Positions 17,437-25,741 of a stretch of DNA of 64,000 nt are shown here, piece after piece; positions within the stretch are counted from its first letter, which is position 1; each line of letters begins with the position of its first letter. A program made the position numbers and the translations under genes. Source of the stretch: Thermodesulfobacterium sp. TA1 (GTDB lineage Bacteria; Desulfobacterota; Thermodesulfobacteria; Thermodesulfobacteriales; Thermodesulfobacteriaceae); the NCBI RefSeq assembly GCF_008630935.1, contig NZ_CP043908.1, positions 248,001-312,000 of the forward strand, read 5' to 3'. Below the pieces are notes generated by a model. That model searched no databases. It was given only the letters and a program-made list of their open reading frames with translations, and had not been told where the DNA came from.

Positions 17437-18636
17437 ATGACCCATTACATCGGTGTTGACATTTCTAAAGATAACTTCCACTTCTGCATCCTTAACCATG
17501 AAGCTAAAACCCTCTCCTCCGGCAAACTCTCTATGTCTCTTCAAGGCTTCTCTGATTTCTTTAACCTTCTCAAAACCCTCTCTGACCCTATCGTTGTTAT
17601 GGAATCCTCTGGTAGGTTCCACATCCCCCTTTACTGCTTCCTCGTTGAAAAAGATATCCAAACCTTCATCCTTAACCCTAAAATCGTCCACAGATTCTTT
17701 GAATTTATCTCCGCTAACAACCCCTCTAAATACGACACAAAAGATGCCAAAATCCTTGCACTCTTCGCTCTTAATAACCCTGAATTCCTTAAATCCTATC
17801 CTGAAAACTCTGAACTCCGTAGTGCTTCTCGTCTTATCCAAAAACTTAAACATGAACTTGCTGAAGCTAAAACTCAAATCAAATACGCCCTCACTGTTCT
17901 TTTCCCAGAAGCTGAAAAGCACTTTAATATTTACTCCCACTCCTTCCTTAACATACTCCTTAAATTCCCCTCTGCTAAAACCCTTAAAAAAGCTAAACCA
18001 AATGAAATTTCCGAAATTATTAAATCCTCTGTTCCTAAAGGTAAAACCCCTTCCTTTTCTCCCGATGAAGTCATAAACCTTGCTAAAAACTCTATCGGGG
18101 TTGACAATCCTTATCTCTCTCAAACTCTTATCATCTACATCGAAAAACTCTTTTTCCTTGAGCCAAGAATAAAAAAGCTTGAAGAGATGCTTGTAGAGAA
18201 AATGGATGAAGACCAGCAAGAACAAATTAAGCTCATTTCCTCTATAAAAGGTATTTCCTCTAAACTTGCAAGTCTCTTTTTGGCTGAAATCAGAGACGTA
18301 AAAAGATTTTCTAATGCCAAAAAGCTCATAAAGTTTGCGGGCACAGACCCAGTAACAAAACAATCTGGTAAGTATAAAGCTAAGATGAGCATATCTAAGC
18401 AAGGGTCGAGCTTTCTCAGAAATGTTCTTTTCCAGATGGCGGTAGGTGTAGTAAAATGGAATTTTTACTTCAGATCCTATTTTATACGTAAGAAGAAAAA
18501 CTTTGGCAGTTATAAGAAAGCTATGATAGCAGTTGTAAACAAACTTATAAGAGTTATCTATGCAATTTGTAGAAAAAAAACTTTCTTTAATCCTGCTTTT
18601 TCTAAGTTCCCTGTTCTGGAGGTCTCTCATGTTTAA
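17437..18636 (+). CDS. IS110-family DEDD transposase (bridge-RNA recombinase)
   Basis: A 399-residue recombinase. The N-terminal RuvC-like domain shows the DEDD tetrad: D8 in YIGVDISKDNF, E56 in VVMESSGRF, and D100 and D103 in KYDTKDAKILALFA. A coiled-coil-rich middle is followed by the Transposase_20 domain (SSIKGISSKLASLFLAEI; KFAGTDPVTKQSGKYKAK; KQGSSFLRNVLFQ), which carries the catalytic serine; S310 or S324 are candidates. AGGAGG lies 7 nt before the ATG. The first half is C/T-rich and uses CTT, CTC, TCC and CCC codons unlike the neighbours, a sign of foreign origin. No frameshift is seen, so it is probably active or recently so. Confidence 0.95.
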   Translation: MTHYIGVDISKDNFHFCILNHEAKTLSSGKLSMSLQGFSDFFNLLKTLSDPIVVMESSGRFHIPLYCFLVEKDIQTFILNPKIVHRFFEFISANNPSKYDTKDAKILALFALNNPEFLKSYPENSELRSASRLIQKLKHELAEAKTQIKYALTVLFPEAEKHFNIYSHSFLNILLKFPSAKTLKKAKPNEISEIIKSSVPKGKTPSFSPDEVINLAKNSIGVDNPYLSQTLIIYIEKLFFLEPRIKKLEEMLVEKMDEDQQEQIKLISSIKGISSKLASLFLAEIRDVKRFSNAKKLIKFAGTDPVTKQSGKYKAKMSISKQGSSFLRNVLFQMAVGVVKWNFYFRSYFIRKKKNFGSYKKAMIAVVNKLIRVIYAICRKKTFFNPAFSKFPVLEVSHV

Positions 18637-18670
18637 TTCCTATTTTCTGATAGTTGACTCCTTTTGTTTT

Positions 18671-19735
18671 TTATCTTTTACCTAATTTGCAGGCTACAGG
18701 TTCAAAAGGAAACTTTATTTCTTTTCTTGTTTCTGCCGATTCGTAAAGGCCTATGATAGCCTCTAAAGAAGGAATAGCTTCTTCTCCTACCACTAACCAA
18801 GGGTCTTTTTCAGAGGTTTTAAAATACTTTATGGCTGACTTTAAGTAGGTAAAATGAGAAAAACCTAAAGGATGATCTGGGTTTTTTTCAAACCCTGAGA
18901 CAAATTCTTCTATTTTTTCAACCCCTTCTATGGCTAAATGGTCTAATCTGTTCATCGCAAAACCGCCAAGCACAGCCGAACCTTTTTCTGCCAACACCAC
19001 TAATTCAGCCTTTAAATCTTTTGGACGAGAACAGGTTGTCGCCTCTATCGTACCTAACGCCCCGCTTTTAAACTTTAAAATTCCAACCAAAAGGTCTTCT
19101 GCCTCTATGTTTACCAAATAGGTTCCCATTCTAGCAAACACGCTTTCTATAGGTCCGCCTAAGTAATAAAGCATGTCTACAAAATGGCATCCTTGTTGAG
19201 CTAAAGCCCCTCCGTCAAAAGCCCAGGTGCCTCGCCATCCGGCAGAATCGTAATATCTCTGGTCTCTACTCCAGTAAAATTTAGCTGAAATTAAGATAGG
19301 GGATCCTAAAAGGTTTTTTGATAAGACCTCTTTCAGTTTTTGTACCGGAAGATTAGCCCGGTTTTGAAAAATAGTAACCAGTTTAAGCTGGTTTTTTTGA
19401 GCAAGGTTTACCAAATTTTCTGCTTCTTTTAAAGTAAGAGCAAGAGGTTTTTCTACCAAAAGGTGTTTTTTAAACTTTTGAAGGATAACTTCACCTACTT
19501 CAGCATGCATGCCAGAAGGAAGACAAAGGTCTACCACCTCTACTTCTTCTTTAGTAAGCATTTCTTGATAATCTGTATATGGTTTAGCACAAAGGATTTC
19601 TGCAAATTTTTTAGCCCTTTCTGGTACTACGTCAGAAACCCCTACTACCTCTACTTCATCCTGTAAAGCTTGATAGATTTTTAAGTGCCTTTCTGCAGCT
19701 TTTCCACACCCAACTATAGCTAACTTAAGTTTCAT
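18671..19735 (-). CDS. Gfo/Idh/MocA family sugar-nucleotide dehydrogenase
   Basis: A 354-residue NAD(P)-dependent oxidoreductase: Rossmann GCGKAAERHLKIY at the N-terminus, the EKPLALT motif with its conserved lysine, and FYWSRDQRYYDSAGWRGTW followed by DGGALAQQGCHFVDMLYYLGG. The latter block resembles WlbA/WbpB and GnnA, which oxidise the 3-position of UDP-GlcNAc(A) for a DegT aminotransferase. With that aminotransferase just beyond the IS element, synthesis of a 3-amino sugar for lipid A or another envelope glycan is likely but unproven. A weak TTTACA-16-TATTTT promoter pair lies in the divergent region before 19805. Confidence 0.85.
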   Translation of the reverse strand: MKLKLAIVGCGKAAERHLKIYQALQDEVEVVGVSDVVPERAKKFAEILCAKPYTDYQEMLTKEEVEVVDLCLPSGMHAEVGEVILQKFKKHLLVEKPLALTLKEAENLVNLAQKNQLKLVTIFQNRANLPVQKLKEVLSKNLLGSPILISAKFYWSRDQRYYDSAGWRGTWAFDGGALAQQGCHFVDMLYYLGGPIESVFARMGTYLVNIEAEDLLVGILKFKSGALGTIEATTCSRPKDLKAELVVLAEKGSAVLGGFAMNRLDHLAIEGVEKIEEFVSGFEKNPDHPLGFSHFTYLKSAIKYFKTSEKDPWLVVGEEAIPSLEAIIGLYESAETRKEIKFPFEPVACKLGKR

Positions 19736-19804
19736 CTTTAGCCTCTCTTTAAAATGTTTAAACCTATACTAAAATATACCTAAAAATTTTCTTGTAAAGG
19801 TATT

Positions 19805-21178
19805 ATGAACGTTAAAACTCAAGTTTTTGTAGTATTAGGCTTAGCTATTTTAAGTTTTTTAGTGCTTTCTTTTTTTCAGCCGCCAACATCTTACCAAGAG
19901 TTAAGAAGGGCTATTTTGGTAAAAGAAAACATAAGGGATTTTAAGTTTTTTCAAACCTATAACGGAGAGCCTTACTTTACCAAGCCTCCTCTTTATACTT
20001 GGTTGGCTTCTGTTTGGAGCAAACCTTTTTCTTCAACCCCAGAAATGTTGGTTTTTGCTTTAAGAGCCTTTTCTATTTTTTGTTATGCTCTGTTGTTTTT
20101 TTTTATTGTGAAGTTTTATCAAAAGAACTGGGAAGCAATCTTTTGGGCTATACTTGCTTTGTTAGCTAACTTTCGGTTTTTTTCTTTTATTAATAGGATA
20201 GACTTAGAACCTTTATTTGTGCTTTTTTCTTTTTTGATGTTTTATTTTTCTTATCTTTATTTGTTTGTAGCCCCTAAAAGGATTTATCAACACCTTTTCT
20301 TTGTTTTTTTAACTGCAGGTTTTTTAACTAGAGGTCCTTTAAACCTGTTCTATATTCCAGGACTTTTAGTTTATGGGCTTTTAACTAAAGAAAAGAAGGT
20401 TTTAAGACTCTTTTTAGACCCTTTAGGTTGGTTAATTTCAATAACCTTGTGCTTGGGTTGGTATGCTTACGGATATTTGATGTTTGGAAAGGAGTTTTTT
20501 CAAGAATTTTTGGGAACTGACATTAAGACCCGCTTGGTTTCTCAAGGAAAAGACCCATGGTATTACTATTGGAAGCATTTTTTACTGAATTTTTGGTTTT
20601 GTTTCGTTTTTCTTTTTTACCTTTTTTGGAAAAATAAAGTTTATTTAAAAGAAAGGTTTTTTGCTGTTTGGGATAAACTTAAGAAAGATAAAGAACTTTT
20701 ATTTTTGTTGACAATTTCTTTAATCCCGGTTTTTTGTCTAAGCCTTACCGGAAAAAAGTTTAATAAGTACCTTCTATGGGTCTATCCTTTTTGGGCTTTG
20801 TTTTTTTCTAAGATTATCTTTAACAACTTAGGTATTTTTTCGATTTTAAGAAAGGTTTTTATCGTCCTTGTGGGATTAAACGTTGTAGTTCTTGGGGTGA
20901 TAACCTTTAAAACCTCATTTGAGTTATCTTACCAACTAAGAATCATTAAAGAAGAAATTATCCAAGGTCCTTTAGCGTTTTGGCAAAAGGAAAACCCGAT
21001 TATCATTTTTTATGGTCCTTCTCCTATTAAGGTTTTAACCAAAGAAGAAGAACTTTTAACCCTTTTAAACCAGGGATATAACATTCTTTCTGAAGAAAAA
21101 CTTCCTCAAGGTAGATTAAAAAAGAACTTTGTAGATCCCTATCAAAAAACAGTATGGTACATTTTTTCGCAGAATTAG
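19805..21178 (+). CDS. ArnT/PMT-like membrane glycosyltransferase
   Basis: A 457-residue polytopic protein with about ten hydrophobic helices. The first periplasmic loop has ELRRA followed by NGEPYFTKPPLYTWL, the lipid-linked-sugar-binding signature of the ArnT/PMT (GT39/GT83) superfamily; INRIDLEPLFVLF follows in the next loop. It should transfer a sugar from undecaprenyl phosphate to an outer-membrane or periplasmic acceptor such as lipid A or a protein. It is transcribed divergently from the Gfo/Idh-aminotransferase-GT2 genes, and together they resemble an arn- or gnn-like cassette. The acceptor cannot be told from sequence. Confidence 0.85.
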   Translation: MNVKTQVFVVLGLAILSFLVLSFFQPPTSYQELRRAILVKENIRDFKFFQTYNGEPYFTKPPLYTWLASVWSKPFSSTPEMLVFALRAFSIFCYALLFFFIVKFYQKNWEAIFWAILALLANFRFFSFINRIDLEPLFVLFSFLMFYFSYLYLFVAPKRIYQHLFFVFLTAGFLTRGPLNLFYIPGLLVYGLLTKEKKVLRLFLDPLGWLISITLCLGWYAYGYLMFGKEFFQEFLGTDIKTRLVSQGKDPWYYYWKHFLLNFWFCFVFLFYLFWKNKVYLKERFFAVWDKLKKDKELLFLLTISLIPVFCLSLTGKKFNKYLLWVYPFWALFFSKIIFNNLGIFSILRKVFIVLVGLNVVVLGVITFKTSFELSYQLRIIKEEIIQGPLAFWQKENPIIIFYGPSPIKVLTKEEELLTLLNQGYNILSEEKLPQGRLKKNFVDPYQKTVWYIFSQN

Positions 21179-21183
21179 CCGGG

Positions 21184-22482
21184 TTATTCAGGGTATTGTT
21201 TTAAGCCTTTCCAAAGAGATTTTAATCGATCTTTTATTTTTTTCTCTACACCGCGACCTGAAGGGAAATAAAACTGTTTGTTTTTGATGGCTTCAGGTAA
21301 ATAGAATTGAAAGACAAACCCTGATTCAAAATCGTGGGCATACTTATAGTCTTTTCCATACCCAAGTTTTTTTAGTAGATTGGTAACAGGGTTTCTTAAA
21401 TATAAAGGCACAGGAAGGTCTTTAGACCTTTCTATTTCTTCATAACTCTTTTTGAGGGCCTGATAGACCGAGTTGCTTTTAGGTGCACAAGCTACATAAA
21501 TAGCTGCTTCTGCTAAAGCTAACTCACCTTCAGGCTGTCCTAAAAATTCAAAAGCCTCCTTTGCAGCCACCGCAATGACCAAAGCCATAGGGTCGGCAGG
21601 TCCTACATCCTCAGCCGCACAGATTATGATTCTTCTTGCTATATAAAGGGGGTCTTCCCCAGATTTGAGCATCCTTGTAAGCCAATAGATAGTAGCATCA
21701 GGGTCGCTTCCACGCATGCTTTTATGAAAAGCAGAAATTAAATTGTAATGTTCTTCTCCGGTTTTGTCATATTTTATAGGTTTAAAAAGAAGGCCATCGG
21801 TTAAATCTTTTAAAGACAGAACTTTTTTACCAGAGGCTTTAATTAATTCTACAGAAAGTTCTAAAAGATTTAATCCTGCCCTTGCGTCTCCACCGCTTAC
21901 CTCCGCGATCTTTGCTAACACATCATCTTCTATGGTAATCCCTTGTTCCTCAATCCCTAAAAACCCTTTTTCTAACGCCCTTTTTAAGATTAAAAGGATT
22001 TCTTCTTTAGATAAGGGATTTAAGATAAAGATTTTTACTCGGGAAAGAAGAGGGGGTATTAACTCAAACGAAGGGTTTTCGGTAGTGGCTCCTATTAAAA
22101 ACAGGTCTCCCTTTTCTAAATAAGGTAAAAGAAAGGATTGTTGGGTTTTGTTAAACCGATGGATTTCATCTATAAAAAGTAGAGTAGGCTTGTTTAAAGA
22201 TTTCAGTTGTTTAGCTTTAGCTACTATGTCTTTTAAATCCTTGATAGAGGTGTCTACCGCACTTACCACGACAAACTCTGCTTTCAGGGTTTTCCCCACA
22301 AGAAAAGCCAAAGAAGTTTTGCCTACCCCAGGAGGACCCCACAGAATAAAAGAAAAAGGTTTTCCTGTAGAAACTAAGGTTTTTAATATCCCCCTTTCAC
22401 CTACTAAGTGAGGTTGCCCTACAAATTCTTCCCAAGTCTGAGGCTTTATTTTTTCAGCAAGAGGTGTATAATCAAAATTCAT
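21184..22482 (-). CDS. rarA: Replication-associated recombination protein A (RarA/MgsA)
   Basis: A 432-residue clamp-loader-like AAA+ ATPase that acts at stalled replication forks. It begins with PLAEKIKPQTWEEFVGQ; Walker A is [10 protein letters not shown], Walker B FIDEIHRF, and sensor 1 is in GATTENPSFELIPPLLSR. The C-terminal tetramerisation part contains HKSMRGSDPDATIYWL and YKYAHDFESG. Length and domain order are normal. It is divergent from rpsL and convergent with the ArnT-like gene, whose stop lies only 5 nt away. Confidence 0.95.
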   Translation of the reverse strand: MNFDYTPLAEKIKPQTWEEFVGQPHLVGERGILKTLVSTGKPFSFILWGPPGVGKTSLAFLVGKTLKAEFVVVSAVDTSIKDLKDIVAKAKQLKSLNKPTLLFIDEIHRFNKTQQSFLLPYLEKGDLFLIGATTENPSFELIPPLLSRVKIFILNPLSKEEILLILKRALEKGFLGIEEQGITIEDDVLAKIAEVSGGDARAGLNLLELSVELIKASGKKVLSLKDLTDGLLFKPIKYDKTGEEHYNLISAFHKSMRGSDPDATIYWLTRMLKSGEDPLYIARRIIICAAEDVGPADPMALVIAVAAKEAFEFLGQPEGELALAEAAIYVACAPKSNSVYQALKKSYEEIERSKDLPVPLYLRNPVTNLLKKLGYGKDYKYAHDFESGFVFQFYLPEAIKNKQFYFPSGRGVEKKIKDRLKSLWKGLKQYPE

Positions 22483-22523
22483 AAAAATAATATTAAAATA
22501 TCTTTAACTTTTTTCAAAAGGCC

Positions 22524-22551
22524 TTAACAAATTTTTAAAAGATGGTATAAT
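22524..22551 (+). promoter_or_regulatory. Upstream promoter P1 of the ribosomal operon
   Basis: TTAACA (22524-22529) and a perfect TATAAT (22546-22551), 16 nt apart. A transcript from here would include the palindrome CACTTATTAAGTG (about 22562-22574) and the T tract that follows it. Confidence 0.5.
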
Positions 22552-22601
22552 ATTTAATTGCCACTTATTAAGTGTGGTTTTTAGGTTTTGTTTTTTACCT
22601 C

Positions 22602-22630
22602 TTGACAAGAAAGAAAAAAGGTATTATATA
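22602..22630 (+). promoter_or_regulatory. Main promoter P2 of the str-S10-spc-alpha locus
   Basis: A perfect TTGACA (22602-22607), a 17-nt spacer and TATATA (22625-22630), predicting a start near 22637 and a leader of about 38 nt before rpsL. The ribosome binding site GGGAGGA precedes the rpsL ATG at 22675. I see no equally strong promoter downstream until the end of the cluster at rplQ. Confidence 0.75.
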
Positions 22631-22674
22631 AAGGGCTTGTTGCTTTAAACTTAATTTGTGTGTAGAGGGAGGAT

Positions 22675-23046
22675 ATGCCTACAATCAATCAATTAGTTAG
22701 GTTAGGCAGAGAAAAGAAGGTTAAAAGGTCTAAGTCTCCTGCTTTGCAGGGTTGCCCTCAAAAAAGAGGGGTATGTGTGAGGGTTTATACCGTTACCCCT
22801 AAAAAGCCGAATTCAGCTTTAAGAAAGGTGGCAAGGGTTCGTTTGACTAACGGAGTTGAAGTGACTGCTTATATTCCAGGTATAGGGCATAATCTGCAAG
22901 AGCACTCTGTGGTTCTGGTTAGAGGTGGACGTGTTAGGGACTTGCCTGGTGTTAGATATAAAATTATTAGAGGTGCTTTAGACGCCGCTGGGGTTCAAAA
23001 CAGGAAAAAATCTCGTTCTAAATATGGAACCCCCAGACCTAAATAA
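22675..23046 (+). CDS. rpsL: 30S ribosomal protein S12
   Basis: 123 residues, the standard short S12. It sits at the decoding centre and shows the conserved streptomycin-region loops [13 protein letters not shown] (with the lysine at which resistance commonly arises) and [18 protein letters not shown] (with the D88 region that can be methylthiolated). It heads the translation locus, directly downstream of promoter P2, and is followed by rpsG after 20 nt. Confidence 0.98.
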   Translation: MPTINQLVRLGREKKVKRSKSPALQGCPQKRGVCVRVYTVTPKKPNSALRKVARVRLTNGVEVTAYIPGIGHNLQEHSVVLVRGGRVRDLPGVRYKIIRGALDAAGVQNRKKSRSKYGTPRPK

Positions 23047-23051
23047 AGTGA

Positions 23052-23540
<489 letters not shown>

Positions 23541-23630
23541 TAGGTTTTTCTTTCTGTTTTTTTTGCTACTTTTTGTTAGTTTGATTGTTTTTTTATTTTT
23601 TTAGAAAAATTAAAGATAGGGTGAGAGAGG

Positions 23631-25715
23631 ATGACGCCTGAAGAGTTAAAGATATTAAAAACAACCAGAAACATTGGTTTTGTGGCCCATATAGACGCAG
23701 GGAAAACTACTACTACTGAAAGGGTGCTTTACTATACTGGTAAGACTTATAAAATAGGTGAGGTTCATGAAGGAACCGCTACGATGGACTTTATGGTCCA
23801 AGAGCAAGAAAGGGGTATTACGATTACTTCTGCTTGTACCACCACTTTTTGGAGAGGTCATAGGATAAACATAATAGACACTCCAGGTCATGTGGATTTT
23901 ACCATTGAGGTTGAAAGAAGTTTGAGAGTGCTTGATGGTGCGGTGGTTATTTTTTGTGCGGTAGGTGGAGTCCAGCCTCAATCTGAGACGGTTTGGAGGC
24001 AGGCTAACAAGTATAAAGTGCCTCGTATAGCGTTTATAAATAAAATGGACAGGCTTGGGGCCAATTTTGAAAATGTGGTTGATCAGATTAAGCAAAAATT
24101 GGGTGCAAATCCTTTGCCTTTACAAATACCTATCGGTGCTGAAGAAAATTTTGTAGGTGTGGTAGACCTTATAGATATGAAGGCTATTGTTTGGGAAGAA
24201 GAAACCTTGGGAGCAAAATATCATTATGAAGAAATACCTGCGTCTTTAAAGGATAAGGCTGAAGAATACAGGATTAAGATGCTCGAGGCTTTGGCTGATA
24301 TAAACGATGAGATCATGGAAAAATATTTAGAGGGTAAGGAGATAAGTCCTGAGGAGATTAAAAAGGCTGTAAGAGAGGCTACGATAAATTTTAAGGCAGT
24401 TCCGGTTTTGTGTGGTTCAGCTTTTAAAAATAAAGGTATTCAACCTTTGCTTGATGCAATTATAGACTATTTGCCTGCACCTATAGACATTCCTGCTGTT
24501 AAAGGGGTTAATCCAGATACTGGTGAGGTAGAAGATAGGCCTACAGACCCTGATGCACCTCTTTCTGCATTAGCGTTTAAGATTATGACAGACCCTTATA
24601 TAGGTACTCTTACTTTTATCAGAATTTATTCGGGAAGGCTTGATAGCGGTATGCCTGTTTATAATTCTACTAAGAGAAAAAAAGAAAGGATAGGTCGTTT
24701 GGTAAGAATGCATGCTAATCAGAGAGAAGAAATATCAGGTGCTTTTGCCGGAGATATTGTTGCAGCTATTGGGTTAAGAGTTACCACCACAGGAGATACT
24801 TTGTGTGATGAGGCTCATCCTATAGAGCTCGAAAAATTAGAAATTCCTGAACCAGTTATTTCGGTAGCTGTTGAACCTAAGACCAAGGCTGACCAAGAAA
24901 AACTTTCTATAGCCCTTCAGAAATTGGCAATAGAAGACCCATCTTTTAGAGTAACGGTGAACCACGAAACGGGTCAGACCCTTATTTGGGGTATGGGAGA
25001 ACTACATTTAGAGATTATTGTAGACAGATTGATAAGAGAGTTTAAGGTGGGAGTTAATGTTGGAAGGCCGGAGGTAGCCTATAAAGAGACCATTACTACT
25101 TCTTCTGAGGCAGAGGGTAAATATATAAGGCAAACCGGAGGTAGAGGGCAGTACGGGCACGTAAAGCTTATTGTTGAGCCAAATCCTGGAAAGGGAATTG
25201 AATTTGTGTCTGAAATAGTAGGTGGCGTTATACCTAAAGAGTTTATTCCCTCTGTGGAAAAGGGTGTTAGAGAAGCTACTAATGAAGGTGTTTTAGCAGG
25301 TTATCCGGTGATAGACGTTAAAGTAAGGTTGATTGATGGAAGTTATCACGAGGTAGACTCTTCAGACCTTGCTTTTGCTATAGCAGGCTCTATGGCTTTT
25401 AAGGATGCTTGTAAAAAAGCAAATCCTGTATTGCTTGAACCTATCATGAAGGTTGAGATAGTAGTGCCGGAAGAATATTTGGGAGAGGTGTTGGGGGATA
25501 TTTCTTCTCGTAGAGGAAGGGTAGAGGGTATGGACCTTAGAGGGAATGCACGCATTATAAATGCTTTTGTCCCTTTAGGAGAAATGTTTGGTTATGCTAC
25601 TACCTTAAGGTCTTTAACTCAGGGTAGAGGGACCTTTATTATGCAATTTTCTCATTATGAGAAGGTTCCAGCCCATTTAGCAGAACAGATTATTAAGAAA
25701 GCCAAAGGAAGTTAA
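23631..25715 (+). CDS. fusA: Elongation factor G
   Basis: A 694-residue translocase GTPase with all five domains. G motifs are seen: G1 [10 protein letters not shown], switch [11 protein letters not shown] and NKMDRLG; the domain IV region [15 protein letters not shown] is conserved, and the C-terminus ends at [11 protein letters not shown]. It catalyses mRNA-tRNA translocation and, with RRF, ribosome recycling. AT-rich codon use matches the operon, in contrast to tuf immediately downstream. It starts with ATG after GAGAGAGG. Confidence 0.98.
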   Translation: MTPEELKILKTTRNIGFVAHIDAGKTTTTERVLYYTGKTYKIGEVHEGTATMDFMVQEQERGITITSACTTTFWRGHRINIIDTPGHVDFTIEVERSLRVLDGAVVIFCAVGGVQPQSETVWRQANKYKVPRIAFINKMDRLGANFENVVDQIKQKLGANPLPLQIPIGAEENFVGVVDLIDMKAIVWEEETLGAKYHYEEIPASLKDKAEEYRIKMLEALADINDEIMEKYLEGKEISPEEIKKAVREATINFKAVPVLCGSAFKNKGIQPLLDAIIDYLPAPIDIPAVKGVNPDTGEVEDRPTDPDAPLSALAFKIMTDPYIGTLTFIRIYSGRLDSGMPVYNSTKRKKERIGRLVRMHANQREEISGAFAGDIVAAIGLRVTTTGDTLCDEAHPIELEKLEIPEPVISVAVEPKTKADQEKLSIALQKLAIEDPSFRVTVNHETGQTLIWGMGELHLEIIVDRLIREFKVGVNVGRPEVAYKETITTSSEAEGKYIRQTGGRGQYGHVKLIVEPNPGKGIEFVSEIVGGVIPKEFIPSVEKGVREATNEGVLAGYPVIDVKVRLIDGSYHEVDSSDLAFAIAGSMAFKDACKKANPVLLEPIMKVEIVVPEEYLGEVLGDISSRRGRVEGMDLRGNARIINAFVPLGEMFGYATTLRSLTQGRGTFIMQFSHYEKVPAHLAEQIIKKAKGS

Positions 25716-25741
25716 AATTTTTAGGATAGGAGGAAGGTGAG

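Larger units (their letters stand above)
17209..18659 (+). mobile_element. IS110-family insertion sequence with bridge RNA
   Basis: A complete-looking element of about 1,451 bp containing a 5' non-coding end of about 230 bp, a 399-residue DEDD transposase and a short 3' end. It has no long terminal inverted repeats, as expected for IS110. I place the ends at a repeated CT core (17207-17208 and 18658-18659), inside the shared direct repeat CTCCT, because the four guide segments of the candidate bridge RNA match the four half-sites there. Removing the element leaves the Gfo/Idh stop and aminotransferase start 20 nt apart with an AAGGAG ribosome binding site. The ends are an inference; the element itself is not in doubt. 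Confidence 0.85.

Noticed and set aside
17224-18630. A 468-codon open frame on the minus strand, antisense to the IS110 transposase.
   Set aside because: It is the mirror of a C/T-rich coding region that lacks stop codons on the reverse strand. Its product is phenylalanine/glutamate/arginine-rich with no recognisable domain, and the plus-strand frame has the full DEDD signature.
17243-18670. TTTTGTTTT repeated near the left end (17243-17251) and at the right flank (18662-18670), considered as a target-site duplication.
   Set aside because: It lies well inside the element on the left, and IS110 elements do not usually make 9-bp duplications. The CTCCT repeat with CT core explains the ends and the guide matches better.
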